From assembly GCA_034190085.1 (NCBI GenBank), contig JAXHTS010000012.1, forward strand, positions 42,149-106,148: a stretch of 64,000 nt of DNA, written 5' to 3'. Below, one piece after another: positions 28,817 through 38,463 of the stretch. Positions within the stretch are counted from its first letter, which is position 1. Every line of letters starts with the position of its first letter. The position numbers and the translations under genes are program-made. This DNA comes from Spirochaetota bacterium (GTDB lineage Bacteria; Spirochaetota; UBA4802; JAFGDQ01). The notes beneath the pieces were generated by a model. It did not search any database and was not told the DNA's origin. It saw only the letters and a program-made list of their open reading frames with translations.

Positions 28817-30886
28817 ATGATGAAACAATTCATAAAAAATTTTGCTAGGGATTGTATTAATAAATTAAATGCGAAAAAAATTTACTCACATATTCTTTTC
28901 ATAAATATTATTATTTCAATTCTTGGATGTATTTCGATTACCTGTAATAATATAGGTGACGATTATGGCGTAGATAGTGGGGCATTAATAATAAACATAT
29001 CTACTTCCCAAAGCAAAAGTAATACGGATATAGCCAGCTATGCCATATCTGGAATAGGGCCTAATGGAGCAGAGTTCAATGAAATTATTTTTGATACTAC
29101 CCTTTCAATTAATGATTTGGCTTTAGGAAATTGGGAAATCGTTGTAGATGCCAAAAATACAGATAATATTGTAGTTGGTAATGCTTCTGAGGACATTGTT
29201 GTTTTAAATGATGTTACTACCACAGTAGATATTACAGTAATGATGCTGTATGGTAATGGCACTATTTATTTTATTGATCCAGAAGGTAATGATAATAATG
29301 ATGGTCTCTCTGAAGAAAATGCTTGGGCAACTATAACAAAAGTAAACGCTATGAGTTTTGAACCTGGTGATACGATTTTGTTTAAAAGAGGAAAGACTTG
29401 GAAGATTGAGAGTTATGGAGATAGATTAGAACCACAGAGTGGTAGTATTGATCAGCCTATATCATATGGTGCTTATGGCTCAGGAGCAAAACCAATAATA
29501 ACTGCTGTAGGTGCATATTGGTCTATGAATAATGAAGATAGCTGGTCATATCAAGGGAATAGCATATGGACCATGACTTTAACAAAAGATCCTATACGAA
29601 TATTTCTTTCCAATACTGAATTTATTGAAGCAGAAACCATAGATGAAGTAAATGCTACAAACAGGTGGTTTTGGGAAAACAATACTCTATCGGTTTATTC
29701 CTTAGACAATCCAGCATCTACTCTTGAGGGCTCGTATGCTGATAATTATGCCATACTCCTAAAGTTGAAAAATAATGTGAATATCTACAATTTAGATCTA
29801 AGAGGTGGTTATGATGCTATTAGAATTATTGGCTCAACAAATATACATATTGATAATTGTAATGTTGGGTTGAATTCTACTGTAAATGGAATAAGTATAC
29901 ATGGATTCGATCCTAATATAGAATCATCATATTGTGTGATTTCAAATTGTACAATTGAGTCTGGATTTGAAAATGCTAGCTATAATTATGGTCCAGCAAC
30001 AATAGCTGACGGAATTTCAATTTTTCATAATACACATCATTGCAGCATATATAATAATACTGTATCAAATTGGAATCATTCAGGAATAGGCATAGAAAAT
30101 CTTAATACGGTCTCACCAATTGGAGTGTGCAACTATCATGAGGTTTACGATAATATAATTACTGCACCTAATACAAACTATTGTAGAGGAATTGGGATAG
30201 AAAATGCCAGTACCCAAGATGGTGCTTGTTCATTTAATAAAATTTATAGAAACCTTATAAAAGATACTTCAGTAAGCAATCAGATAGGGCATGGAGATAA
30301 TAATGAATTTTATTATAATGTAATTGATACAGTTTCATTTACACCTTATAGCATTAGGGTTGAGAAAAAATCACTCCCGACAGGGATAGCTATTTTTAAA
30401 AATGGCAAAAATAATACAATATACAACAATATTATATACAATACTGATTATATTGGAATAAGTGTAACTGGAGATCCGAGAGGAGAAATTGAAGGCTGCC
30501 TTATTGAAAATAATATTATAATGAATTTTTGTATGAGTAGCTATGCTGATATAAATTGTGGGTTAATGATACAAGATGATGAAACTGGATCAGTATTAAG
30601 TAATATCTATAGAAACAATTGTGTATATAAAAATGGAGCAGATAAACCTATCCGATATGCACATCCAGAGATGTCTAATCCTTATAGTCCTTCTTATTAT
30701 AAAAACCATAGTGCGTATGATTTTAATTTACTTACAGAGGATGAAATTGTTAATATAGATTGCGATATTATGGAAAACAACTTTAGTGTGGATCCTCTTT
30801 TTATTTATCCGGAAAATGGAAATTTCCATTTACAAGCTGATTCCCATTGCCTTGATGTTGGAATAAAAGATATCATTGATATGTAA
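28817..30886 (+). CDS. Secreted right-handed beta-helix protein, putative lipoprotein
   Basis: A 689-residue exported protein. The N-terminal hydrophobic stretch ends in SILGC, a possible lipobox. Residues about 40-140 form a small beta-domain. From about 150 the sequence IYFIDPEGNDNNDGLSEENA and FEPGDTILFKRGKTW is the usual lead-in of pectate-lyase-like beta-helices. Residues about 300-600 hold repeated Asn-rich coils (NNVNIYNLDLRGGYDAIRI, NNTVSNWNHSGIGIENL, NNIIYNTDYIGISV). Such proteins bind or cleave polysaccharides. The catalytic residues of a named lyase family could not be identified. Its place in a polysaccharide locus suggests action on the glycan made here. Confidence 0.82.
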   Translation: MMKQFIKNFARDCINKLNAKKIYSHILFINIIISILGCISITCNNIGDDYGVDSGALIINISTSQSKSNTDIASYAISGIGPNGAEFNEIIFDTTLSINDLALGNWEIVVDAKNTDNIVVGNASEDIVVLNDVTTTVDITVMMLYGNGTIYFIDPEGNDNNDGLSEENAWATITKVNAMSFEPGDTILFKRGKTWKIESYGDRLEPQSGSIDQPISYGAYGSGAKPIITAVGAYWSMNNEDSWSYQGNSIWTMTLTKDPIRIFLSNTEFIEAETIDEVNATNRWFWENNTLSVYSLDNPASTLEGSYADNYAILLKLKNNVNIYNLDLRGGYDAIRIIGSTNIHIDNCNVGLNSTVNGISIHGFDPNIESSYCVISNCTIESGFENASYNYGPATIADGISIFHNTHHCSIYNNTVSNWNHSGIGIENLNTVSPIGVCNYHEVYDNIITAPNTNYCRGIGIENASTQDGACSFNKIYRNLIKDTSVSNQIGHGDNNEFYYNVIDTVSFTPYSIRVEKKSLPTGIAIFKNGKNNTIYNNIIYNTDYIGISVTGDPRGEIEGCLIENNIIMNFCMSSYADINCGLMIQDDETGSVLSNIYRNNCVYKNGADKPIRYAHPEMSNPYSPSYYKNHSAYDFNLLTEDEIVNIDCDIMENNFSVDPLFIYPENGNFHLQADSHCLDVGIKDIIDM

Positions 30887-31071
30887 TAAATAATACATTT
30901 TTTGATGGCGTTCAAAATAATAGTTGTTTTCATAAATATCAATATTTATTACAGCCTCAACAGGTGATTATAGACTTTTATTGAAATAATATTTCAATGA
31001 AATTAGATTTTGCAGTAACGCTATCAATTGATATTCAAACAACTATACTTTTCTGTTCAATTATTCATTAA

Positions 31072-32295
31072 TCACAATACACTCTTATAAATCTCCATTA
31101 ACTTAAGATAATGTGTATCGGCATTGAGTTTCAGTTCAATAAAGGTTCTGGCATTTTTCCCCATTTCATCAATTTTAACAGGATTATTTACTAAACATGC
31201 TATTTTTGTACTTAATTCGTCAGGATTATTATGTTCAAAAGTTAATCCAGTCTCATGATCTTTAACCAATTCAGGTATGCCTCCAATTCTTGAAGCTATA
31301 ACTGGTTTCCCATTAGCGAATGCCTCTAAGATGGAATATGGAAAGTTTTCATACCACTGTGAGGGTACTACAATAAACATGGCATTAGATATTATATTTT
31401 GCAACTCTTGGCCTGTTTTAAAACCCAAAAACTCAATATTAGCAATATTTTCACTATTATACTCTTCAAATAGCTCTCCATCGCCTACAACTTTTAGCTG
31501 TATATAAGGATTCTTTTTTGCTGCAGTCACTAATAAATTTATTCCTTTAATATGATTTAAACGACCAATATAGAGATAGTAACTAAGATTATTATAGTTC
31601 GGTTTAATTGAATTAATATTTATAAAATTATTAAGAGTAATAATCTTTTTACCCATACCATACTCAATGAATTTATGTCGTAGGAAGTTACTTGGGGAGA
31701 TAAACTTATCAACATGTCTATATATATTAATAAACCGATGGGTATAATTCTCTAACATCGCAACAGAACTCGCGGCTAATGAATTTTTCTTGCATCGTTT
31801 TAAAGGCGCCATAAAAAATTTTCGTCTTTTACATGATTCACAGATATCCCCCCTCTCTGTAAGAAAAGAAGTATTTGGACAAATTATTGTGAAATCATGT
31901 AGAGTCCACACTATAGGTATCTTTCTTTTTTTTATCTCACCAAGGATAGAGGGAGTAATGTGATGTAAAATATTGTGGATATGAACAATATCAGGCTTTT
32001 CGTCATCTAAAATCTTTCCTATACACTCTTTCGCCTCAAAAGAATAAATGGTTCTTGTAATTACATTAGTGGCATTTTTTATACTTTTTTCTTTCAATGC
32101 TTCAACAAAATCAATATATGAAGGCCAATATTTAGAATAAGGGCTATCAAAATTTAATGGGTGATTCATAGAAAATGGAATCACAATGTGTTCATGCTGC
32201 TCCAACAACTTTGTTGTAGCAAACATATGAGTGCAATCCCCACCCCGATTATAATAGAAAGAATTTACCTGTAGTATCTTCATATATATACTCAT
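31072..32295 (-). CDS. GT4-type glycosyltransferase
   Basis: A 407-residue GT-B protein. The N-terminus has NSFYYNRGGDCTHMFATTKL, the acceptor-side Gly loop. Middle landmarks are PDIVHIHNILHHITPSIL and IPIVWTLHDF. The Cys-rich insert CESCKRRKFFMAPLKRC at about residues 150-170 is common in GT4 enzymes of the wcaI/pimB type. The donor domain shows LYIGRLNHIKGINLLVTAAK, FIVVPSQWYENFPYSILEAF and GIPELVKDHETGL. It is the last of a minus-strand run that starts at 45529, but sizeable gaps separate it from the next genes. Confidence 0.9.
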   Translation of the reverse strand: MSIYMKILQVNSFYYNRGGDCTHMFATTKLLEQHEHIVIPFSMNHPLNFDSPYSKYWPSYIDFVEALKEKSIKNATNVITRTIYSFEAKECIGKILDDEKPDIVHIHNILHHITPSILGEIKKRKIPIVWTLHDFTIICPNTSFLTERGDICESCKRRKFFMAPLKRCKKNSLAASSVAMLENYTHRFINIYRHVDKFISPSNFLRHKFIEYGMGKKIITLNNFININSIKPNYNNLSYYLYIGRLNHIKGINLLVTAAKKNPYIQLKVVGDGELFEEYNSENIANIEFLGFKTGQELQNIISNAMFIVVPSQWYENFPYSILEAFANGKPVIASRIGGIPELVKDHETGLTFEHNNPDELSTKIACLVNNPVKIDEMGKNARTFIELKLNADTHYLKLMEIYKSVL

Positions 32296-32562
32296 TCTAA
32301 ATAATGTTTATAAATTAATCGAGAGTTCCCCCTTTTCCATGCTGCGATTTTTTGACATTCTCTATTGAAAGTTAAATAATATTGTTTTTATAGTATCGCA
32401 TCAAATGACTGTTAACGCATCTGAGGTAAATTGACATCCCAAATAAGTATTGGAAATCGCAGGTATTACATATGTCAATATTGCTTCATCAAACGCTGAA
32501 ATGTAATATTCTGTATCTTGAATATTTGACAATCTCCATGGAAAAAACTAGTGAAATAGGTA

Positions 32563-33822
32563 TTAAATTGTATCTTTTAATATCTCAAATTTAGATTTTA
32601 ATTCACTTATTTTCTTTTTTAATTTTTGTTGAATATCATTTCTATTTATATATGTATAATCTATAATATTCTTTAAACTCTCAAAATTAACTTCATGAAT
32701 ATCGACTGTATTTTTATCTAATCCTAATAATTTCATATACTCGAATAATTTAAATTGATAATTAATTGAACATGTAGGTACATATGCGCTTGTGGCTAGA
32801 ATACAAGCATGCATTCTTGTAACTAAAAGAAAATCCATTATTTTAAATAGCCCCATAATTTCAGAAGGTCTATAGAGATTCTCAACAATAGCGACATCTC
32901 CCTTATTCCTGATTAATTGATAAATGTCGTGTGTTGCTTTTATATCATCTTCTCGGCATCCATGGATTTTCACATTAGTAGGAACATAAATAACATAATA
33001 GCCTAATTCTTCTATCAGATAATCAGTTATTTGTGAAACAGCATCTTTATATCCTTCGTATCCTGTTGAATGGAGTGGAGCTTTAAAATAGCTCCATTCC
33101 ATTACAGAAATTCCAACAATAGCTCTATTTTCATAATTTATGTTCTCCATTTCTAAGATTTGATTTATTCTTTTTTGATCAATTGCTTTCTGTAGAATAG
33201 CTACATCAGGCATAAAACTAAAATTATCAAATTTTATCCCTAAATTCTTGACAATACTTACCGATTTATAGTCTCTCAAAAAAATATAATTACATCGCTT
33301 AATAATATAAGCAGACAATTTTTTAGTGATATTATAATGAAATGGACCAATAGTTTGTGGAAATAAAATTATTCTTTTTTTGTAATTTGTTATTACCCAC
33401 ATTGTATAAAGACAAAAAGGCAATACTAGTACAAAGTTATCATTAATTCTTTCTGCACCAATACTTATACAAATATCAGCTTTCTTTATTTTTTCTATAG
33501 CAACTAATTTTGAATGATTGTATGTATAAAATTTTTCTGGGATTGGTAATTGTAAAGTTCTAATCATTAAATGAATGATCATCCATAAGAATGACTTTAC
33601 CACCCAAAATAATTGTTTTATTCTATGTTGGGAGAAGGGAAATGAAAACAGTTCTTCATAACTATTATAACCGGAAAAAGTTTTAACAGATTCTACATTT
33701 TGAGCTAGTAATTCTATTTTTGCATTTGGATATTTTTGTTTAATTAAATTAATACTATTTTCAATTAGTGACGCACTTCCAATATTAGCATCTGAATAGG
33801 CTTCAAATATTAGGATTTTCAT
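32563..33822 (-). CDS. Polysaccharide pyruvyl transferase family protein
   Basis: This 419-residue protein fits PF04230, enzymes that add ketal pyruvate from phosphoenolpyruvate to sugar residues (CsaB, ExoV, WcaK). Visible marks are the N-terminal SDANIGSASLIENSINLIK, ICISIGAERINDNF, RIILFPQTIGPFHYN, IFLRDYKSVSIVKNLGI and LLVTRMHACILATSAYVP, where the Arg-x-His is the catalytic motif. Length and order of motifs are normal. It would decorate the glycan assembled by its neighbours, adding negative charge. There are gaps of 143 and 267 bases on either side. Confidence 0.88.
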   Translation of the reverse strand: MKILIFEAYSDANIGSASLIENSINLIKQKYPNAKIELLAQNVESVKTFSGYNSYEELFSFPFSQHRIKQLFWVVKSFLWMIIHLMIRTLQLPIPEKFYTYNHSKLVAIEKIKKADICISIGAERINDNFVLVLPFCLYTMWVITNYKKRIILFPQTIGPFHYNITKKLSAYIIKRCNYIFLRDYKSVSIVKNLGIKFDNFSFMPDVAILQKAIDQKRINQILEMENINYENRAIVGISVMEWSYFKAPLHSTGYEGYKDAVSQITDYLIEELGYYVIYVPTNVKIHGCREDDIKATHDIYQLIRNKGDVAIVENLYRPSEIMGLFKIMDFLLVTRMHACILATSAYVPTCSINYQFKLFEYMKLLGLDKNTVDIHEVNFESLKNIIDYTYINRNDIQQKLKKKISELKSKFEILKDTI

Positions 33823-33965
33823 TATATTAAATTATCCATATCTTAATTCATCGCTTGTGACATTATCAATTAGGTTGTATTGAATATGTATTGGATTTCT
33901 TGATATTGAAGTTTTCTAAATCTGTGTTCACTAATAATATCTGAATAATCTTAGTAAAAAAACTT

Positions 33966-35087
33966 TTAGCACTGATCAAATAACTTCTCATATTGTGGAA
34001 TTATTATTTCTGTTCGGAAATCTTCTGCTCTTAGTTCCCCTTTTTTAGAAATCTTATTCCGTAAATTTCCATCTTTCAATAAGGCTAGCATCGCCTCTGC
34101 TAATGCTTTTTCATCATTCATCTGTACTAAAAAGCCATTTTCTCCATTTATAATTATTTCTTTTGGTCCCGTTGGACAATCTGTAGCAATTACTGGGGTA
34201 CCACAAGCCATTGCTTCCAAAATAACCATAGGAAGGCCCTCCCAATCAGAGGATAAAACAAAGATGTCTGCTTTCGAAAGCCAGGCAAAGGGATTATCCT
34301 TAAAGCCCAGAAATCTTACAAATTTTTTTACATTTAACTCATCAACTAAATTTTGTAAATCATTCAACAATTCACCTTGACCTAATATAATCAAGTAAAC
34401 CTCTTTTTGTTGAAGTACTAAACTAAATGCTCTTATCAATCTATCAAAACGTTTTTGTTGTGTTAATCTTCCTAAAGAAATTATTATCTGTCCTTTTTTA
34501 TAATTTAATAAATCATCTGCAATACTATCTAAAGCTTGTTCTTTAATTAGCTTTACAGGTATTGGATTGTTGATTACTGTTATATTCGCCGGTTTTAGTT
34601 TTAAATCAACAATCAAATTCTCTTTCATATGTTGAGATATCGCTACAATTTTATCAGCCTTTCTATAGGAAAATTTCATTAATAATTTTTTAAGGTGCCG
34701 TGCTCTTGTTGTTGGTAAAAACGCACTATGGCTGCCGTGTTCACAGACTATAATTTTGGGCCTATCATTTATAAATAAACAAGAAAGTACCGCGATGATA
34801 CTCGAATAGTAGTACATCCCTATTATTGAAGCAGGTTTTATATCTTTAATCACTTTTCGTAATCTAAAAATAAGATTAAAGAAATCCCATCTACTCATTT
34901 TATCAATATCTATAATATTTATATCTGGAGGTAGTTCATTTAAAAATTTCCCTTGTTTAATAAAAAGGACCAAGCTAATTTCATATTTTTCATTACTTAG
35001 ATTATTAAACAGGGTTAGTAATACCCTTTCAGCCCCCCCTCCAGCAAGAGAAGGAATTACAAATAAAAGCTTTGTTTTCATACTCAT
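33966..35087 (-). CDS. GT4-type glycosyltransferase
   Basis: A 373-residue GT-B enzyme. It starts LLFVIPSLAGGGAERVLLTL, the well-known N-terminal Gly loop. The donor domain shows ISLGRLTQQKRFDRLIRAF, LIILGQGELLNDLQ, VRFLGFKDNPFAWLSKADIF and SSDWEGLPMVILEAMACGTP with both family glutamates. It resembles transferases that use UDP-GlcNAc or UDP-galactose, but sugar type cannot be set from sequence. It stands in the minus-strand run. Confidence 0.92.
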   Translation of the reverse strand: MSMKTKLLFVIPSLAGGGAERVLLTLFNNLSNEKYEISLVLFIKQGKFLNELPPDINIIDIDKMSRWDFFNLIFRLRKVIKDIKPASIIGMYYYSSIIAVLSCLFINDRPKIIVCEHGSHSAFLPTTRARHLKKLLMKFSYRKADKIVAISQHMKENLIVDLKLKPANITVINNPIPVKLIKEQALDSIADDLLNYKKGQIIISLGRLTQQKRFDRLIRAFSLVLQQKEVYLIILGQGELLNDLQNLVDELNVKKFVRFLGFKDNPFAWLSKADIFVLSSDWEGLPMVILEAMACGTPVIATDCPTGPKEIIINGENGFLVQMNDEKALAEAMLALLKDGNLRNKISKKGELRAEDFRTEIIIPQYEKLFDQC

Positions 35088-35623
35088 ATCAGTTATATCC
35101 CTAAAACAATCTTAGTATAGAGTAAATATAATTAAAGTATAAATCAAAAATCTTATTTAAGATAATATATAGAAAAATATTAAATAAAAATGTAGTTGTA
35201 GATTATACTTCTTTTATTATTTGCATATTAGATATAAATGAAGACTAACCACTTGATATTGAAGTGTAATATTACTCTCCATAATTACTGTAATATGTCA
35301 CCAATAAGTGTAGTATATATCCATAATTTTTGAAAATAGATAATCGCCAATAAAGCAACACCCAATCCCTTGTGAAATCATTGTCAAATTCGTTGTAACT
35401 ACTCTACTATACTGGTTACATATAATGCTAATGAGTCAAACCTTTTAACAATTAAATAAAAGAGATTAAATGTAATTGAAATAATTCATGAAATCTTATA
35501 AAAAAATCAAATTTATTTGCTATTTGGGTACTGAATATTGCTGAGTAGTCTTCATAAATAATTTTAGTTTGGTAAACCCTTGTGGCGACTCCCCCACCGA
35601 GGCTTAATTATTATTGTTAAATT
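35088..35623. other. Intergenic stretch within the polysaccharide locus
   Basis: About 535 bases, very AT-rich, with stops in all frames. I see no RNA gene, repeat pair or relic that I can name. It breaks the locus and may mark an old junction. Confidence 0.3.
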
Positions 35624-36817
35624 TCAACTATAAATATCATTATAAATATTGATGTAAGCTTCCCTGCAAAAATAATATTTCCCAAATTCTGCAATTAAAT
35701 TTCTATTAAACAATGTGATTAGAAATTTCTTTATCTCTCTCTCAAATTCAGACCTATCATCAAAGTTTTCCACACAAACTCCTAATTTCATATTTGTGAC
35801 AATATCCTCTAAATCACCTATCCCAGTCGAGACAAACACAGGAACACCACATAAAATATATTCTGAAAATTTTGTAGGTGAAGATACTTTATTTAATAAT
35901 ATTTTATCTCTTAATAGAACACCAAGATCAAAACATTGCACATACCTGCCTAAATCTTCATATTCTATACTCATAATAATAGAATTGGCATTCTTGCCAT
36001 ATAATTCATGTGCTTTCTCAATATCTTTTGTCAGTATTAATAAAACAGCATCGTTTCTAAATGATTGTACAATTTCGAATAACTCAAAAGCCTTGTCCAC
36101 ACGTTGCCAGGAATGCATTGAACCAGAATAGCCTATGACAAATTTATCAGATAAACCCAATTTATCTCTTACGCATTCCCGTATATTACTATCATAGGAA
36201 AAAATGTCAGACCGGCCAATGCTGGGGATAATGTAGGTTTTGTCAATATCTCCATATCTATGAAAAATATTCTTCTTTAATGCATTTGATACCATAAGAC
36301 ATATATCTGACTCAAGAACACACTTTTTCTGCACTCTCTCAATATGTGATATCGCATTAGATGTCATTGATGGATATAAAAATTTATATTCACTTACACT
36401 GTCAGCTCTCATATCAAATATTAATTTACATCGATAAGATATTTTTTTTACATATGTACAAAACAAAGTAGACCATATTCCTCGGGAATGAAGAATAATA
36501 TTATACCCTAATAAATTCAATAAAAGGAATACAAATCCGATTGAAAGTGAATAGTATAAACTTAGCACCTTTCCTGAAATTTTCATTTGATTTAATGCTA
36601 AAAAGCAAAAATTGAAAATTTTTTTTTCTTTCATATATTTCTGTTTGTTTTTTATTAAACGATATTTTTGTGCAAAAGTCTTAATACTAATAAAATTTAT
36701 AAAAATCAAATTGTGATCAATTCCTTTTAAAAAATCAAGATAAGATAGAACTTGAGAATCAATAATACCTTCCGTGATATCGCCATTATATATAAATATC
36801 TTAATGTTTTTTTTCAT
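35624..36817 (-). CDS. Probable glycosyltransferase (GT4-like)
   Basis: A 397-residue protein. The N-terminal half is weakly conserved and hydrophobic in parts (LSLYYSLSIGFVFLLLNLLG, YNIILHSRGIWSTL). The C-terminal half has the donor-site pattern FVIGYSGSMHSWQRVDKAFE, AVLLILTKDIEKAHELYG, and LLNKVSSPTKFSEYILCGVP plus VFVSTGIGDLEDIV. That is the GT4 family Rossmann domain, with Glu in the SEY position. It is more divergent than the neighbouring transferases. It follows the O-antigen ligase gene by about 40 bases, probably in one transcript. Confidence 0.75.
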   Translation of the reverse strand: MKKNIKIFIYNGDITEGIIDSQVLSYLDFLKGIDHNLIFINFISIKTFAQKYRLIKNKQKYMKEKKIFNFCFLALNQMKISGKVLSLYYSLSIGFVFLLLNLLGYNIILHSRGIWSTLFCTYVKKISYRCKLIFDMRADSVSEYKFLYPSMTSNAISHIERVQKKCVLESDICLMVSNALKKNIFHRYGDIDKTYIIPSIGRSDIFSYDSNIRECVRDKLGLSDKFVIGYSGSMHSWQRVDKAFELFEIVQSFRNDAVLLILTKDIEKAHELYGKNANSIIMSIEYEDLGRYVQCFDLGVLLRDKILLNKVSSPTKFSEYILCGVPVFVSTGIGDLEDIVTNMKLGVCVENFDDRSEFEREIKKFLITLFNRNLIAEFGKYYFCREAYINIYNDIYS

Positions 36818-36854
36818 GATTAGTTAAATATGAATAAAACTTTGAATATTATAT

Positions 36855-38195
36855 TTAGCATAATTTACTATTTTGTGTTTTATATAATGAACTATATATA
36901 AAAGCTAAAATAATTATATATAAATAGTTTAATGATGCAGTACCAATAGGATTGATTGTGAATAGAAAAGGTATTGCATAACAAATTGATATACTAATAA
37001 TAAATATATTTTTATCCACAGATAGTTTCATATATTTATAAATGGTGATATAAATTGCGACAATTATTATACAAAAAGGAATTAAGGTAATTAAACCCAT
37101 TTCAGATAAAACTTGCAGAAGGGTATTATGTGCCCACTTAGGGTGACTGTACCCATCATATGACTTATTATACTTTGTGAAATATGAATATATTTGGAAG
37201 TTATTTAAACCAATTCCCATAAAATAATGGTCTTTAATTATTGCAATCGCACAATAGTAGGCGCTAAATCTTGTAGCAATAGTATCAAATCTTGATACTC
37301 TATCTCTGAATAATTCGACATCAGAAATCATGGGATATATTTGAAATGCAATAATTACAATAAATAAAACTGTTATCAATGTTATATAGCGACTTTTTCT
37401 ATAGTATAACAGCGGTATTAGCAAGGACATTATAAATACTATTATTATAGTTCTATTCATAGAACATAAAATACCACAAAAGATTAATATTAGAGCAACA
37501 AATTCAAATGAGTATAATCTCGTTTTTTTTATATGCTTTATTGCTAAAATTATTAAAATACAAAGAGATAAAAATAAACCATATTCTTCTGATGTTGGGA
37601 ATGGCCCATTGGCCCTAACAAAAAAATCAGTTCCTCTTAATCCGACAACGTTAGGGAATAAATCATAATAGGTGAAATATTCAATTATTCCCATTGTTGA
37701 AATTACTATTCCAATAATCCAGAAAATAATCAACATCCTTGTTATATCATAATCCTTATTAAAAAAATGGACACTTATATAAAATAACATAAATGTCAAT
37801 ATATAAGCATCCAAAAAAGATTGAATCGCCCGGATCGGATCATCTGAACGTATAAAGGAAATAAAGGCTGGAATAAGGAAAAATAATATCATCAAGAATA
37901 TATTTTTGTTTACTTCAAATCGTTTTTCCATAAAATTTTTTATAATTATTATGAGAAATAAAGTTAATATTACGACTCTATTAAATGTTATATCAGGTAA
38001 TTGCCCTAGATTGATCTGAATATTATTTAAAATGGGAAATGAAATTAACCATATGAAAAAAAGTTTATAACTGTTAATGACAGCAATATACATAAGAGGG
38101 AATAGAAGAACAATACCAATTCCTAAATATTGATTAATTAGCATTCCTACTGTTATAATGATTGAAATAACTAATGTTATTATGAATTTACTCAT
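36855..38195 (-). CDS. O-antigen ligase/polymerase family membrane protein (Wzy/WaaL type)
   Basis: A 446-residue protein with about eleven membrane segments. The large periplasmic loop carries the O-antigen ligase pattern: DRVSRFDTIATRFSAYYCAI, FMGIGLNNFQIYS, and HPKWAHNTLLQVLSEMGL followed by a hydrophobic segment. The HNxxLQ His and loop arginines are the residues implicated in ligation or polymerisation of lipid-linked repeats. Sequence cannot separate a Wzy polymerase from a WaaL ligase. The Wzx flippase gene is four genes away on the same strand, so a Wzx/Wzy-type assembly route is likely. Confidence 0.85.
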   Translation of the reverse strand: MSKFIITLVISIIITVGMLINQYLGIGIVLLFPLMYIAVINSYKLFFIWLISFPILNNIQINLGQLPDITFNRVVILTLFLIIIIKNFMEKRFEVNKNIFLMILFFLIPAFISFIRSDDPIRAIQSFLDAYILTFMLFYISVHFFNKDYDITRMLIIFWIIGIVISTMGIIEYFTYYDLFPNVVGLRGTDFFVRANGPFPTSEEYGLFLSLCILIILAIKHIKKTRLYSFEFVALILIFCGILCSMNRTIIIVFIMSLLIPLLYYRKSRYITLITVLFIVIIAFQIYPMISDVELFRDRVSRFDTIATRFSAYYCAIAIIKDHYFMGIGLNNFQIYSYFTKYNKSYDGYSHPKWAHNTLLQVLSEMGLITLIPFCIIIVAIYITIYKYMKLSVDKNIFIISISICYAIPFLFTINPIGTASLNYLYIIILAFIYSSLYKTQNSKLC

Positions 38196-38463
38196 GTTTT
38201 TTATTAAAAGCCATCTCTATAATATACAAATGCTAAGTTGAGCTTTATCAATAGGCACCCTCCCCTTTGATTCCCAACTTCCTTAGCACAGTTATGTTAG
38301 TTTTCATTACATAATAGGATTGTTACGACATGTCACGTTTCATAAATTCAATTCCAATAAATACGTATATTTGCCTCTTATCAGCTTTAATAGAATTCAT
38401 ATTACAGAATTTATTATTTTGCAACAACCAAACATTAGTATTTTGAGATGTTTATATTAAACC